A stretch of 64,000 nt of DNA, taken from contig CAXPOZ010000005.1 in assembly GCA_964219355.1 (NCBI GenBank), positions 442,206 through 506,205 of the forward strand, written 5' to 3'. Positions within the stretch are counted from its first letter, which is position 1. Every line of letters begins with the position of its first letter. The notes under the pieces were generated by a model. That model ran no database searches. It worked only from the letters and a program-made list of their open reading frames with translations, and was not told where the DNA came from. Below, one piece after another: positions 44,835 to 53,504 of the stretch. The stretch comes from Parvularcula sp964219355 (GTDB lineage: Bacteria; Pseudomonadota; Alphaproteobacteria; Caulobacterales; Parvularculaceae). A program made the position numbers and the translations under genes.

Positions 44835-45257
44835 ATGCGACAAGTAACACGCCTTCTGATCCTGATCTCGGTCGCCTTTCTCGCGGCCCGGCCGGTCATG
44901 GCGTGTTGTCTCACAGGTGATGCAGAGCCGGTGGTCGCGGAATTTCAGACCGAAACCCCGCCCTGTCACGGGGAGACACCGGCATCGCAACACGCGAACG
45001 CTGATACAGCCAATAGCGATCGCGACCCCTCCGATTGCCCCGGTTGTTTTGATTGCGACGCGGCGATCATGCAGGCCCATACAGTCGATGACGGCGCTCT
45101 GCTGACGCAGATCACTTCTGAGATTCCACTTGTTACGCTTGCGTCCCGCTTCGCCGGGTTCGAACACAAGCCCGTCGTGTTCAAGACCGGGCCGCCAGGT
45201 GATCCGCCGCCCCTTCACCATACTCCCATTACTCTCAAACAGCGCCTGTTGATCTGA
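44835..45257 (+). CDS. Cys/His-rich exported protein, second CopL-like paralogue
   Basis: 140 residues from ATG 44835; a TTG at 44811 is the alternative. Signal peptide (LLILISVAFLAARPVMA), then CC, several His and CPGCFDC. The C-terminus GPPGDPPPLHHTPITLKQRLLI parallels that of the protein at 33537 (GPPDKLIRRRSPPSLTP then LKVRLLN). It precedes the cusCBA genes as the other precedes copAB. Function unknown; presumed copper-binding. Confidence 0.65.
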   Translation: MRQVTRLLILISVAFLAARPVMACCLTGDAEPVVAEFQTETPPCHGETPASQHANADTANSDRDPSDCPGCFDCDAAIMQAHTVDDGALLTQITSEIPLVTLASRFAGFEHKPVVFKTGPPGDPPPLHHTPITLKQRLLI

Positions 45258-45323
45258 TCGGGCAGCGCCCGCGTTTGCACGCGGTTCTTGCTGTTTTCCG
45301 TTCAATCAACCCGGTGCTTCTTC

Positions 45324-46556
45324 ATGCCCACTACATTCAAAATCTGGCTTGCGTCCGCGCTTCTCGCCTGTGCTCTTCCCGGCTCGTTGGCTTTTGCGCA
45401 GCCCACCGAAGGTTTGGCCTTCGAGGAACTGGAAGCCCGCCTTTCTGATCATCCTTCGCTAACTGCGCTCACCTATCAGGCTGAGGCGTCGCGTGAGCGT
45501 GGAACCGCCGCGACAGCCTTGCCGGACCCCGTTGTTTCCGTCGGCGTCAACAACTTCCCAATCTTTGACCCATCCTTTTCCGACTTTCTACCGACCAACA
45601 AAGCGGTCGGCGTAAGACAGGATTTTCCCAATCGCGCTGGCCGACAAGCACGCGCGGGTGAAGCGAGGGCGATGGCGGAACAGACGGACCGCATCCGCGC
45701 TGCCCAGCTTGCAACACTGCGCGGTGAACTGATTGCGCTGCTCTATGAGAAGCAACGCATCGAACGGCAGAGGGATTTCGCGCGTCAACGCAATGAAAAA
45801 TATAACGAGCTGACTGGCGTCGTCGAAACCGAGATCGATGCGGGGCGTCCTGCGGTCTTCCGCCTTGCCGAAATTGAAGCTGAACGCGCAGGTGTTGCGC
45901 GCGTGCTTGTCGATCTTGATCGCCAGGATGCGGAGATCAATGCGCGTCTGATTGATCTTGTCGGCGTCGTTCCAGCGGCTCCGGCGCCGCCTGTGGCGCC
46001 TGTCGACTGGTCGGGAGACGCGATGGCGTTTCTGGCCGTACGTGTCGCTGATGCAGGTGTTGCGGTCGCGGATTATTCTGTAGACGGCGCGAAGGCAAAC
46101 TGGCGACCGAACTGGGGGGCGCAGCTCACTTATCAGCAGCGCGACTCCGGCGCGAACTTCGCGGGCGATGACTGGGTTTCCGGTATGGTGACGTTTACGG
46201 TCCCGCTTTGGGCGGAGCGCAGCCAGGAACCGCGACTGCGCGCGGCCAGAGCCGACCGGGCAAGCGCTGAGATGCGCTATCAGGCCGCCGCCAGAAGCGC
46301 TGCCGCGCGCTATGCCGCTGAAGCCGCAGCCTGGCGTGCGGCCGAAGACAATATCACTGTTCTTCAGCGCAACATCGCCGCCGTCGAAGACGAGATTTCG
46401 TCCCAAATGACTGTCTACGAATCCGGGATCGGCGATTACGCCCCGATCATCGACGGCGAACTCGCCATTCTCAAACTCCGCGCAGACATCGCTACAGAAG
46501 AGGCTCGCCGGGCCGCTGCGATCGCGCGCATGAACGCGCTTCTGGTGACACCATGA
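45324..46556 (+). CDS. cusC: TolC-family outer-membrane channel (CusC-like)
   Basis: 410 residues from ATG 45324, where the signal peptide begins (KIWLASALLACALPGSLAFA); the frame extends to 45288. Long heptad-rich helices with SFSDFLPTNKAVGVRQDFPNR, EKQRIERQRDFARQRNEKY and SGIGDYAPIIDGELAILKL fit a TolC-type trimeric channel subunit of a heavy-metal RND pump. Its end overlaps the cusB start by 4 bp (ATGA). Confidence 0.85.
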   Translation: MPTTFKIWLASALLACALPGSLAFAQPTEGLAFEELEARLSDHPSLTALTYQAEASRERGTAATALPDPVVSVGVNNFPIFDPSFSDFLPTNKAVGVRQDFPNRAGRQARAGEARAMAEQTDRIRAAQLATLRGELIALLYEKQRIERQRDFARQRNEKYNELTGVVETEIDAGRPAVFRLAEIEAERAGVARVLVDLDRQDAEINARLIDLVGVVPAAPAPPVAPVDWSGDAMAFLAVRVADAGVAVADYSVDGAKANWRPNWGAQLTYQQRDSGANFAGDDWVSGMVTFTVPLWAERSQEPRLRAARADRASAEMRYQAAARSAAARYAAEAAAWRAAEDNITVLQRNIAAVEDEISSQMTVYESGIGDYAPIIDGELAILKLRADIATEEARRAAAIARMNALLVTP

Positions 46557-48295
46557 AACACTCAATACTTCTTCTCACCTCGGCGGCAGCAACGCTTCTG
46601 GCGGCCTGCAGTGATAGTCCGGGCATCCGCACGACTGAAACACCGGCTGAAGGTCAGGCTGCTGCAGCCTCGGCGGAGGCCGCGCAGTACACCTGTCCCA
46701 TGCACCCGCACTACATCTCGACTGACCCGAATGGATCCTGCCCGATCTGCGGCATGGACCTCGTGCCCGTCAGCGCGAAAGCAGGCGCTGCTCAAGGCGA
46801 CGGCTCCATCGCCGTTGCACCGGAAATGATCCAGACCATGGGGATTCGGACAGTCCCGGCCGAAGTCACCGATTTCGGCCAATCGCTACGCGCCTTCGGC
46901 GTTGTTGAAACGAATGAGCGGCTGGAGAATGTCGCCGCCTCACGCCTTGAAGGCTGGATCGAAAGCCTGACTGTCCGCGCAGAAGGCGATACTGTGCGTC
47001 CCGGCGCGCTGCTCTACCGCGTCTACAGCCCGGACCTGATCGCAGCGCAGAAAGACTATCTGAACTCACTTGCCATCGGCAATGACAACCGCATCGCCGC
47101 CGTGCGCCAGCGCCTGCGCTCGCTCGGCATGCAAACGGCTGCGATTGAGCGCCTGACGCAGAACCGGGAGGTCATCGAACGCGTGCCCGTCTACGCCGAA
47201 GCCGGAGGCACTGTTGCAGAGCTTCAAGTGCGCGAAGGCGACTATGTAAACCCGGGAACGCCGATCCTGCGCCTGCAGTCTTATTCCGGCGTGTGGGTTA
47301 TGGCTTCCATTCCCGAAACGGAATTGCCGCTGATCGACACCGGAATGCCGGTGCGTCTCGATTTCCCGAGCGCCCCGGAAGCGCCTGCCGAAGGCCAAGT
47401 AGACTACATCTATCCAACCATCGACCCGGCCACGCGCACGGCGCAGGTCCGCATCGAAGTCGATAACGCAGCCGGATATCTGCGCCCCGGTGCCTATGCC
47501 GATATCACCATGGACCTTGGCGGTGGCCCGCGCCTGTCGGTGCCGAGTGAAGCGATCCTGCGTGACAGCCGGGGCGCACACGTCATCATCGCAAAGGGCG
47601 ACGGCCGGTTCGCCGGGCGCGCGGTGCGCACAGGCGTTAGCGCAGGTGGACGCACCGAAATCATCACCGGTCTTGTTTCGGGCGAACAGGTCGTCGCCAG
47701 CGGCCAGTTCATGCTCGACAGCGAAGTGAATCTGCGTGAGGGCTTCTCGAAACTGCAGGCTCCGCCGACGATCATTGCCGGACCGGACACGCCGCTCTCG
47801 CAGCTGCCCGTCGATGCGAGCACGCTGGCCGAGATCGATCACTTTACCGACATGGCGCTCTACTTCCACGAAGCGCTGACGGATCAATATCGGATAGACC
47901 CCTATTTCGTGGACCCGGCGCTCGGGCTCGGAGAAACACTCCGAACCCGGTTCGCCGATACGAAACTCGTCCCCATTCTGGGAGAAGCAGAAACCGCGCT
48001 GCACGCCGCCAAGGAGGCGCGCGAAGGCGAGGCTCTCGCGGCTGAGCTCGCCCGGCTGATGGCGGCGCTTGAGCCCTGGCTGCTCGAAGGCGCGCCCGTG
48101 CATTACCGCGATGCGGGCCTCACTCTGTTCCAGGAAACCGAAACGGGCCGTCTCTGGGTGCAGCAAGGCGGCTCGCCGCGCAATCCGTATGGCGAAGCTC
48201 CAGCGGAAGTCATCGCCTGGCCTGATCCGATGGCCGGAATGGAAACCGGCAGCGCCGAACGCCAACCCGTCGATCCCCATGCGGGACACCGGTAG
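46553..48295 (+). CDS. cusB: RND periplasmic adaptor (CusB-like) with heavy-metal-binding domain
   Basis: 580 residues. Lipoprotein signal (SAAATLLAAC), then a heavy-metal-binding domain YTCPMHPHY...SCPICGMDLVPV, followed by the membrane-fusion-protein core: LEGWIESLTVRAEGDTVRPG, the hairpin region, YAEAGGTVAELQVREGDYV and the beta barrel ATRTAQVRIEVDN. A C-terminal extension of about 150 residues includes HFTDMALYFHEALTDQYRID. Links the inner pump to the outer channel and hands over Cu(I)/Ag(I). Confidence 0.92.
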   Translation: MKHSILLLTSAAATLLAACSDSPGIRTTETPAEGQAAAASAEAAQYTCPMHPHYISTDPNGSCPICGMDLVPVSAKAGAAQGDGSIAVAPEMIQTMGIRTVPAEVTDFGQSLRAFGVVETNERLENVAASRLEGWIESLTVRAEGDTVRPGALLYRVYSPDLIAAQKDYLNSLAIGNDNRIAAVRQRLRSLGMQTAAIERLTQNREVIERVPVYAEAGGTVAELQVREGDYVNPGTPILRLQSYSGVWVMASIPETELPLIDTGMPVRLDFPSAPEAPAEGQVDYIYPTIDPATRTAQVRIEVDNAAGYLRPGAYADITMDLGGGPRLSVPSEAILRDSRGAHVIIAKGDGRFAGRAVRTGVSAGGRTEIITGLVSGEQVVASGQFMLDSEVNLREGFSKLQAPPTIIAGPDTPLSQLPVDASTLAEIDHFTDMALYFHEALTDQYRIDPYFVDPALGLGETLRTRFADTKLVPILGEAETALHAAKEAREGEALAAELARLMAALEPWLLEGAPVHYRDAGLTLFQETETGRLWVQQGGSPRNPYGEAPAEVIAWPDPMAGMETGSAERQPVDPHAGHR

Positions 48296-48304
48296 GAGGC
48301 GGCA

Positions 48305-51300
48305 ATGACTGAAGATTCCAAACACGACCTCTCCGGAAAAGACCCGTCAAAATCATGGGTCGCAGGACTCATAAGCTGGTCGTTCACGAACCAACTTATT
48401 GTTCTGTTGTTGGCTGGCGCCCTCGCTGTCGCAGGATGGCTGGCGGTTGAACGCACGCCGCTCGACGCCGTGCCTGATCTTACCGATACGCAGATTATCA
48501 TCCGAACCGATTTTCCGGGTCAGAGCCCGCAAATCGTCGAGGATCTTGTCACTTATCCTCTGTCGACCAATCTGCTTGGCCTTCCCCGCACCAAGGATGT
48601 GCGGGGCTCTTCCATGTTCGGAACGAGCTTCGTCTACGTCATCTTCGAGGATGATGTGGACCTGTACTGGGCGCGCTCACGGGTGCTGGAAGCGCTGTCC
48701 CGGCTTGGCTCCGAACTCCCCGAAGGCGCAACACCCCAGATCGGACCTGATGCGACGGGCGTCGGCTGGGTTTACCAGTATGCGCTGGTCGACAAGACTG
48801 GCAACACAGACCTCGCCGAACTTCGTTCTCTGCAGGATTGGTTCCTGTCGTTGGAACTTGCAGGCGTCGATGGTGTCGCCGAAGTCGCCTCTGTCGGCGG
48901 GTTCGTCCGCGAGTATCAGATTTTCATCGACCCGAACCGTCTGCGCAGTTTCGATATCTCGATTGCGCGCATTCGCGATGCCGTCCGCGCCGCCTCAAGC
49001 GAGGTTGGAGGCCGCGTCATCGAACAGGCCGAAAGCGAATTCGTTATCCGGTCGTCAGGCTATGTTGATGAGCGGTCCGACCTCGAAGAAGTTGTGATTT
49101 ATGCTGCTGACGGAACCCCCGTCTTGCTGCGCGATGTCGCGCGCATCGTTGAAGGCCCTGCGCTCAGGCGCGGCATTGTGGAACTGAACGGCGAAGGCGA
49201 AACGGTCGCCGGCATCGTCATCATGCGCGATGGCGAGAATGCGCTGCAAGTGATTGAGCGCGTAAAGACCAAACTCGCGGAATTACAACGCGGTCTTCCC
49301 GATGGGGTCGAGATTGTCACCGTTTATGACCGTGCCCCGCTGATCGAAGGCTCAGTTGAGTATCTCCAGCACAAGCTGATTGAGGAAGGCATTGCCGTCG
49401 CGCTGGTGATCTTGATCTTCCTGCTTCATGTGCGCTCTTCTCTCGTGGCGATCATCACCCTGCCGCTCGGCGTCCTCGGCGCCTTCATGATCATGTCGTT
49501 CCAGGGCGTTACCGCGAATATCATGTCGCTTGGCGGCATCGCGATTGCCATCGGCGCGATGGTGGATGCTTCGATTGTACTGGTTGAGAATGCCAGCCGG
49601 AAACTCTCGGAATTCGAGGACAAGCCCAGCCCAGCGGCGCGCCGCGCGGCGCTGCTGGAAGCCGCTCAGGAAGTCGGGCCCGGCATCTTCTTCTCCCTGC
49701 TGATCATCACCGTCTCTTTCCTGCCGGTCTTCGCGCTCACGGGCGAAAGCTACCGTCTGTTTTCACCGCTCGCTTTCACCAAGACCTACGCCATGGCCTT
49801 CGCCGCCATCCTGTCGGTGACACTGGTGCCGGTGCTGATGCTCTATTTGATGCGTGGGAAGTTCCGGCGCGAAGAAGCCAATCCTCTCAACGCCTTTTTC
49901 GTTTGGGCTTACAAGCCGATCCTGCACGCAGCGCTGCGCTTCAAATGGCTGACGGTCGCGCTTGCGATGATCCTGACAGCCAGCGTGATCGTTCCTATGC
50001 AGCGCACCGGGTCCGAGTTCATGCCCGCGCTCTATGAAGGTGAGCTTCTCTATATGCCCACGACGCTGCCGGGTGTATCGGCCACAAAAATGCGCGAAAT
50101 CCTCGGCCAGACGAACCGCGTAATGATGACCGTGCCGGAAGTCGAGCGCGTTTTCGGCAAGGCCGGGCGCGCTGACACCGCGACTGACCCGGCGCCGCTG
50201 ACCATGATCGAAACCTGGGTCAGGCTGAAGCCGAAAGAAGAATGGCGCGCAGGCGTCACCATCGACGACATTACCGCGGAACTCGATCAGCGCCTGCAAA
50301 TGCCGGGACTTGTGAACTCCTGGGGCTATCCGATCAAAATCCGGATGGACATGGTCTCGACCGGCGTGCGCACACCCATCGGGATCAAGGTGACAGGCGA
50401 CAGCCTGACCGAAATCGAACAGATCGCCCGCGATGTCGAAACCGTTGTTGCAGATATTCCGGGCACACGTTCGGCCTTCGCCGACAGGGTGCTTGGCGGC
50501 AAGTATCTCGAAATCACGCCCGACCGCAGCGAGCTGGCCCGCCGGAATATCGACATGGGGACATTCCAGGCGGTCGTTCAGACCGCCCTCGGCGGCATGC
50601 GTCTCTCTCAGTCCGTCGAGGGCCGCGAACGCTACGACATCATCCTGCGCTATGACCGCCCATTCAGAGAGAACGCAGACGACCTGACAAACATTCTCGT
50701 GCCAACTCCGACAGGCGCACACATTCCGCTCGGCGAGCTCGCACGCATCGCCTACACCGAAGGCCCGCCCATGATCCGCTCGGAGAATGCGCGGCTCACC
50801 GGCTGGGTGTTTGTCGATATCGAAGGCCGCGACATGGGCGGCTATGTCGCTGAGGCGCGCGCCGCTGTGGCAGACGCCGTCGATCTGCCGCCCGGATATG
50901 CGGTGGAATTTGCAGGGCAGTATGAACAACTGGAAGAAGCCAGTGCCCGGCTGCAGATCGCCATTCCGGCAGCAGTCGCGCTTATATTCCTTTTGCTGAT
51001 GCTGCATTTCGGGCGGCTGGACCGCACACTGATCATCATGGCGAGCCTGCCGTTCGGCCTGATTGGCGGGCTCTGGGCCGTCTGGCTCGCGGGCTACAAT
51101 CTCTCTGTCGCTGTCGCCGTTGGCTTCATCGCCCTTGGCGGGATCGCAGTGGAAACCGCCGTCATCATGCTGCTCTATATCGACAGCGAAGTGCGCAAAG
51201 CACAGCCACAGACACGTGAAGAACTTTTCTCCGCGATCAGCAAAGGCGCCGCCATGCGCGTGCGCCCGAAGCTGATGACCGTCACCACGATCTTTGCGGG

Positions 51301-51520
51301 GCTCGCCCCGATATTCCTGACAGATGGATTAGGCTCAGACGTGATGCGCCGCATCGCGCTGCCAATGATCGGTGGCATGGCGTCAACGCTCGTCCTTACC
51401 CTGATCGTCATCCCGGCCATCTATTACATCCGGACCGGATTCCAGCTTTCCGCGCGCGCCGGAAATATACCCAAAGCCGCGCAAACACCTTTACCTGAAC
51501 CAGAAGGAGAACCGATATGA
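48305..51520 (+). CDS. cusA: Heavy-metal RND efflux pump (CusA/HME4 type)
   Basis: 1071 residues with 12 membrane helices and two large periplasmic domains. LISWSFTNQLIVLLLAGALA, DAVPDLTDTQIIIRTDFPGQ and the fourth-helix signature GGIAIAIGAMVDASIVLVEN place it in the copper/silver subgroup rather than CzcA. Proton-driven export of Cu(I)/Ag(I) from the periplasm with CusB and CusC. GTRSAFADRVLGGKYLEI and GLGSDVMRRIALPMIGG are typical. Starts 9 bp after cusB with AGGAGG ahead. Confidence 0.95.
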   Translation: MTEDSKHDLSGKDPSKSWVAGLISWSFTNQLIVLLLAGALAVAGWLAVERTPLDAVPDLTDTQIIIRTDFPGQSPQIVEDLVTYPLSTNLLGLPRTKDVRGSSMFGTSFVYVIFEDDVDLYWARSRVLEALSRLGSELPEGATPQIGPDATGVGWVYQYALVDKTGNTDLAELRSLQDWFLSLELAGVDGVAEVASVGGFVREYQIFIDPNRLRSFDISIARIRDAVRAASSEVGGRVIEQAESEFVIRSSGYVDERSDLEEVVIYAADGTPVLLRDVARIVEGPALRRGIVELNGEGETVAGIVIMRDGENALQVIERVKTKLAELQRGLPDGVEIVTVYDRAPLIEGSVEYLQHKLIEEGIAVALVILIFLLHVRSSLVAIITLPLGVLGAFMIMSFQGVTANIMSLGGIAIAIGAMVDASIVLVENASRKLSEFEDKPSPAARRAALLEAAQEVGPGIFFSLLIITVSFLPVFALTGESYRLFSPLAFTKTYAMAFAAILSVTLVPVLMLYLMRGKFRREEANPLNAFFVWAYKPILHAALRFKWLTVALAMILTASVIVPMQRTGSEFMPALYEGELLYMPTTLPGVSATKMREILGQTNRVMMTVPEVERVFGKAGRADTATDPAPLTMIETWVRLKPKEEWRAGVTIDDITAELDQRLQMPGLVNSWGYPIKIRMDMVSTGVRTPIGIKVTGDSLTEIEQIARDVETVVADIPGTRSAFADRVLGGKYLEITPDRSELARRNIDMGTFQAVVQTALGGMRLSQSVEGRERYDIILRYDRPFRENADDLTNILVPTPTGAHIPLGELARIAYTEGPPMIRSENARLTGWVFVDIEGRDMGGYVAEARAAVADAVDLPPGYAVEFAGQYEQLEEASARLQIAIPAAVALIFLLLMLHFGRLDRTLIIMASLPFGLIGGLWAVWLAGYNLSVAVAVGFIALGGIAVETAVIMLLYIDSEVRKAQPQTREELFSAISKGAAMRVRPKLMTVTTIFAGLAPIFLTDGLGSDVMRRIALPMIGGMASTLVLTLIVIPAIYYIRTGFQLSARAGNIPKAAQTPLPEPEGEPI

Positions 51521-51972
51521 AACCTTTTACACTGATGACCGCGAGCCTGCTTGCCTTGGGACTAGCCGCCTGCGGCGGCGCTGAAGAGCCTGCTTCGTCG
51601 ACCGTCGATACGGCCAAGGAACCTGCAGCAATGGCAGATCATGACGGCATGGATCATGGCGATCACAATATGGCTAATGCTGCGGATGAGGCGATGGATG
51701 GCATCGGTCATGCCACTGGCACAATCCGCTCAGTCGGCAGTCAGGGTGACTTCCTGACCATCGAGCATGGCCCCTTCGACGGCGGCATCCAGATGGACGC
51801 AATGACCATGGGATTCGATATTATGGGCGATGTCGATCTCACCGGTTTCGCTGATGGCGATGAGATCGCCTTCATGGTCAAACAGGGCCGTGACGGCTCC
51901 TACCGGATCATGGCTATCTGCAACACTGGCACAGATGGCGCCGACTGTCTTGATGGCATGATGGATCACTAG
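51517..51972 (+). CDS. CusF-like copper-binding lipoprotein
   Basis: 151 residues. Lipoprotein signal ending LAAC (Cys19), a His/Met-rich spacer (DHDGMDHGDHNM) and a CusF-type domain GHATGTIRSVGSQGDFLTIE ... QMDAMTMGFDI, where Met and His ligands of CusF align. Periplasmic Cu(I)/Ag(I) chaperone that feeds CusCBA. Overlaps the cusA stop by 4 bp. The usual CusF is shorter and not a lipoprotein. The Cys-containing tail (CNTGTDGADC) is an extra. Confidence 0.85.
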   Translation: MKPFTLMTASLLALGLAACGGAEEPASSTVDTAKEPAAMADHDGMDHGDHNMANAADEAMDGIGHATGTIRSVGSQGDFLTIEHGPFDGGIQMDAMTMGFDIMGDVDLTGFADGDEIAFMVKQGRDGSYRIMAICNTGTDGADCLDGMMDH

Positions 51973-51995
51973 AACCGCTTCGGGAGGGCTGAATC

Positions 51996-52715
51996 ATGGG
52001 CATACTCAAATGGAGCGTTCGCATACATAAATGGGTCGCTCTGATTGTCGGTATCCAGATCATGCTCTGGATCGCTGGCGGTTTGGTCATGAGCGCCATC
52101 CCGATTGAACAGGTGCGCGGCGAACACAAGATTGCCGCCACCGAATCGCTCGCCGCCAGCCCGGCTGACTTGCTGGAACTGGCACAGGTGACTGACCAGC
52201 ATGAAATCGGCACCATCTCGGAAGCGGAGCTGGGCCAGGTGCTCGGCGCACCCGTCTGGCGTCTGAAATCTGCCGACGGCGAGACGTTTGTCATCGACGC
52301 CTCGTCCGGTGATCGTCTCGATCCTGTCAGCGAAACACTGGCGCGGCGGATTGCCGAAGCGGATTACTCAGGAACAGGATCGCTTGCGTCTGTCCTGAGT
52401 GTCGCAAATCCGCCGTCAGAATATGGCCGCCCCGGTCCAGTCTGGCGGGCCTTGTTCGATGATGGCGACGCGACGACGCTTTACATTGATCCGGCCACAG
52501 CTGAGGTGCGTGCGCGGCGCTCGTCGACCTGGCGCTTTTATGACTTCTTCTGGAAGCTGCATGTCATGGATTATGATGATGGTGCGGATTTCAATCATCC
52601 GCTCCTGATCACAGCAGCGGGGGCGGCCATCTTTGTCGCGATGTCCGGACTTGTCCTGCTCATTATCAAAATGCGCCGCAGCCTGATCGCATGGCGGCGC
52701 AGGCGGGCGGTATGA
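51996..52715 (+). CDS. PepSY-domain membrane protein
   Basis: 239 residues with membrane segments at about 12-33 and 203-226. Begins SVRIHKWVALIVGIQIMLWIAGGLVMSAIP, as in PepSY/iron-regulated membrane proteins; LWIDPATAEVRAR-like and WRFYDFFWKLHVMDYDDGAD elements are seen in short form. Periplasmic region 35-200. May be a membrane reductase or accessory of metal uptake; unproven. 23 bp after the CusF-like gene, same operon. Confidence 0.75.
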   Translation: MGILKWSVRIHKWVALIVGIQIMLWIAGGLVMSAIPIEQVRGEHKIAATESLAASPADLLELAQVTDQHEIGTISEAELGQVLGAPVWRLKSADGETFVIDASSGDRLDPVSETLARRIAEADYSGTGSLASVLSVANPPSEYGRPGPVWRALFDDGDATTLYIDPATAEVRARRSSTWRFYDFFWKLHVMDYDDGADFNHPLLITAAGAAIFVAMSGLVLLIIKMRRSLIAWRRRRAV

Positions 52716-53098
52716 AGCGCCCGCTTATCCTCGGTTCAGCAGTGATCGGGCTCACTCTCCCGGTTCACTTTCTCGTGCCGGAACCGCTCTCGGTCCAGAT
52801 TGCCGCGATCACGCTGGCTTTGATTGCAGGCGCCTATATCGGATTCGCCGCGGCCGACGGCTCTCTGAAAGCCCTGATAGTCGAACTTGCTGGCGCCAGC
52901 GTCTTCGGTCTTGCCGCGCTCGCAGGGCTTGTCTGGAATCCGCTCGCCATTCCACTCGGCATCATGGTGCACGGGCTATGGGATTTTGCGCACCACAACA
53001 ACCGGTTTGGCGCGAGCATACCGCAATGGTATATTCCGTTTTGCGTCTGGATCGATTTCGCTGTCGGCGGCGTGTTACTGGCGCTCTATCTCCTCTAG
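52712..53098 (+). CDS. Four-span membrane protein, unknown
   Basis: 128 residues from ATG 52712, which overlaps the PepSY stop in ATGA form. Four hydrophobic segments, with PLGIMVHGLWDFAHHNNRFGAS in the third loop as the one conspicuous His-bearing motif. I see a resemblance to DUF6010-type proteins but would not rely on it. Last gene of the copper cargo; its final 24 bp overlap the copG-like gene tail to tail. Confidence 0.6.
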   Translation: MKRPLILGSAVIGLTLPVHFLVPEPLSVQIAAITLALIAGAYIGFAAADGSLKALIVELAGASVFGLAALAGLVWNPLAIPLGIMVHGLWDFAHHNNRFGASIPQWYIPFCVWIDFAVGGVLLALYLL

Positions 53099-53500
53099 TC
53101 GCAGATCCTTTGCTGCCGATTCCGGATGCTCGCGCGACGCGCCCAGCTTGCGGGCGACCTGATCCAAAAAGTAGTCCAGCCGTTTCCGACCTAGCGCATG
53201 AGCAATATCCCGCTCGCCTTCCGGGATAGGTTCAGTTCGCGTCAGCCAGTAGTAGACATAGTGCGCGAGCGTCTCATAGGTGAAGGCAAGGTCGCGCTCC
53301 ATATCAGCTTGCCGCTGATCATAGGCGTCTATACGGATCAAAAGGCGTTCCTCAAGAACCGAGCGCGCCTCCGGATCGAACCAGGCGCGCAGCGCGTCTT
53401 CCACAATGGCGGTCTTGGTCACGCCAGGCTTGGCGGCCGCTTCACACAGCTGCGCGTAGAGTTTCGTCGAGATTCGGATATTGACGCGCGGCTTCGCCAT
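53075..53500 (-). CDS. CopG-type regulator of the conjugation locus
   Basis: 141 residues. The N-terminus AKPRVNIRISTKLYAQLCEA and GVTKTAIVEDALRAWFDPEA form a ribbon-helix-helix DNA-binding domain; the rest is helical with the motif YETLAHYVYYWLTRTEPIPE. Proteins of this type sit between traG and trbB in alphaproteobacterial conjugative elements. The traG gene is directly upstream (4-bp gap), but trbB is missing downstream, replaced by the copper genes. Confidence 0.82.
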   Translation of the reverse strand: MAKPRVNIRISTKLYAQLCEAAAKPGVTKTAIVEDALRAWFDPEARSVLEERLLIRIDAYDQRQADMERDLAFTYETLAHYVYYWLTRTEPIPEGERDIAHALGRKRLDYFLDQVARKLGASREHPESAAKDLRLEEIERQ

Positions 53501-53504
53501 GACA

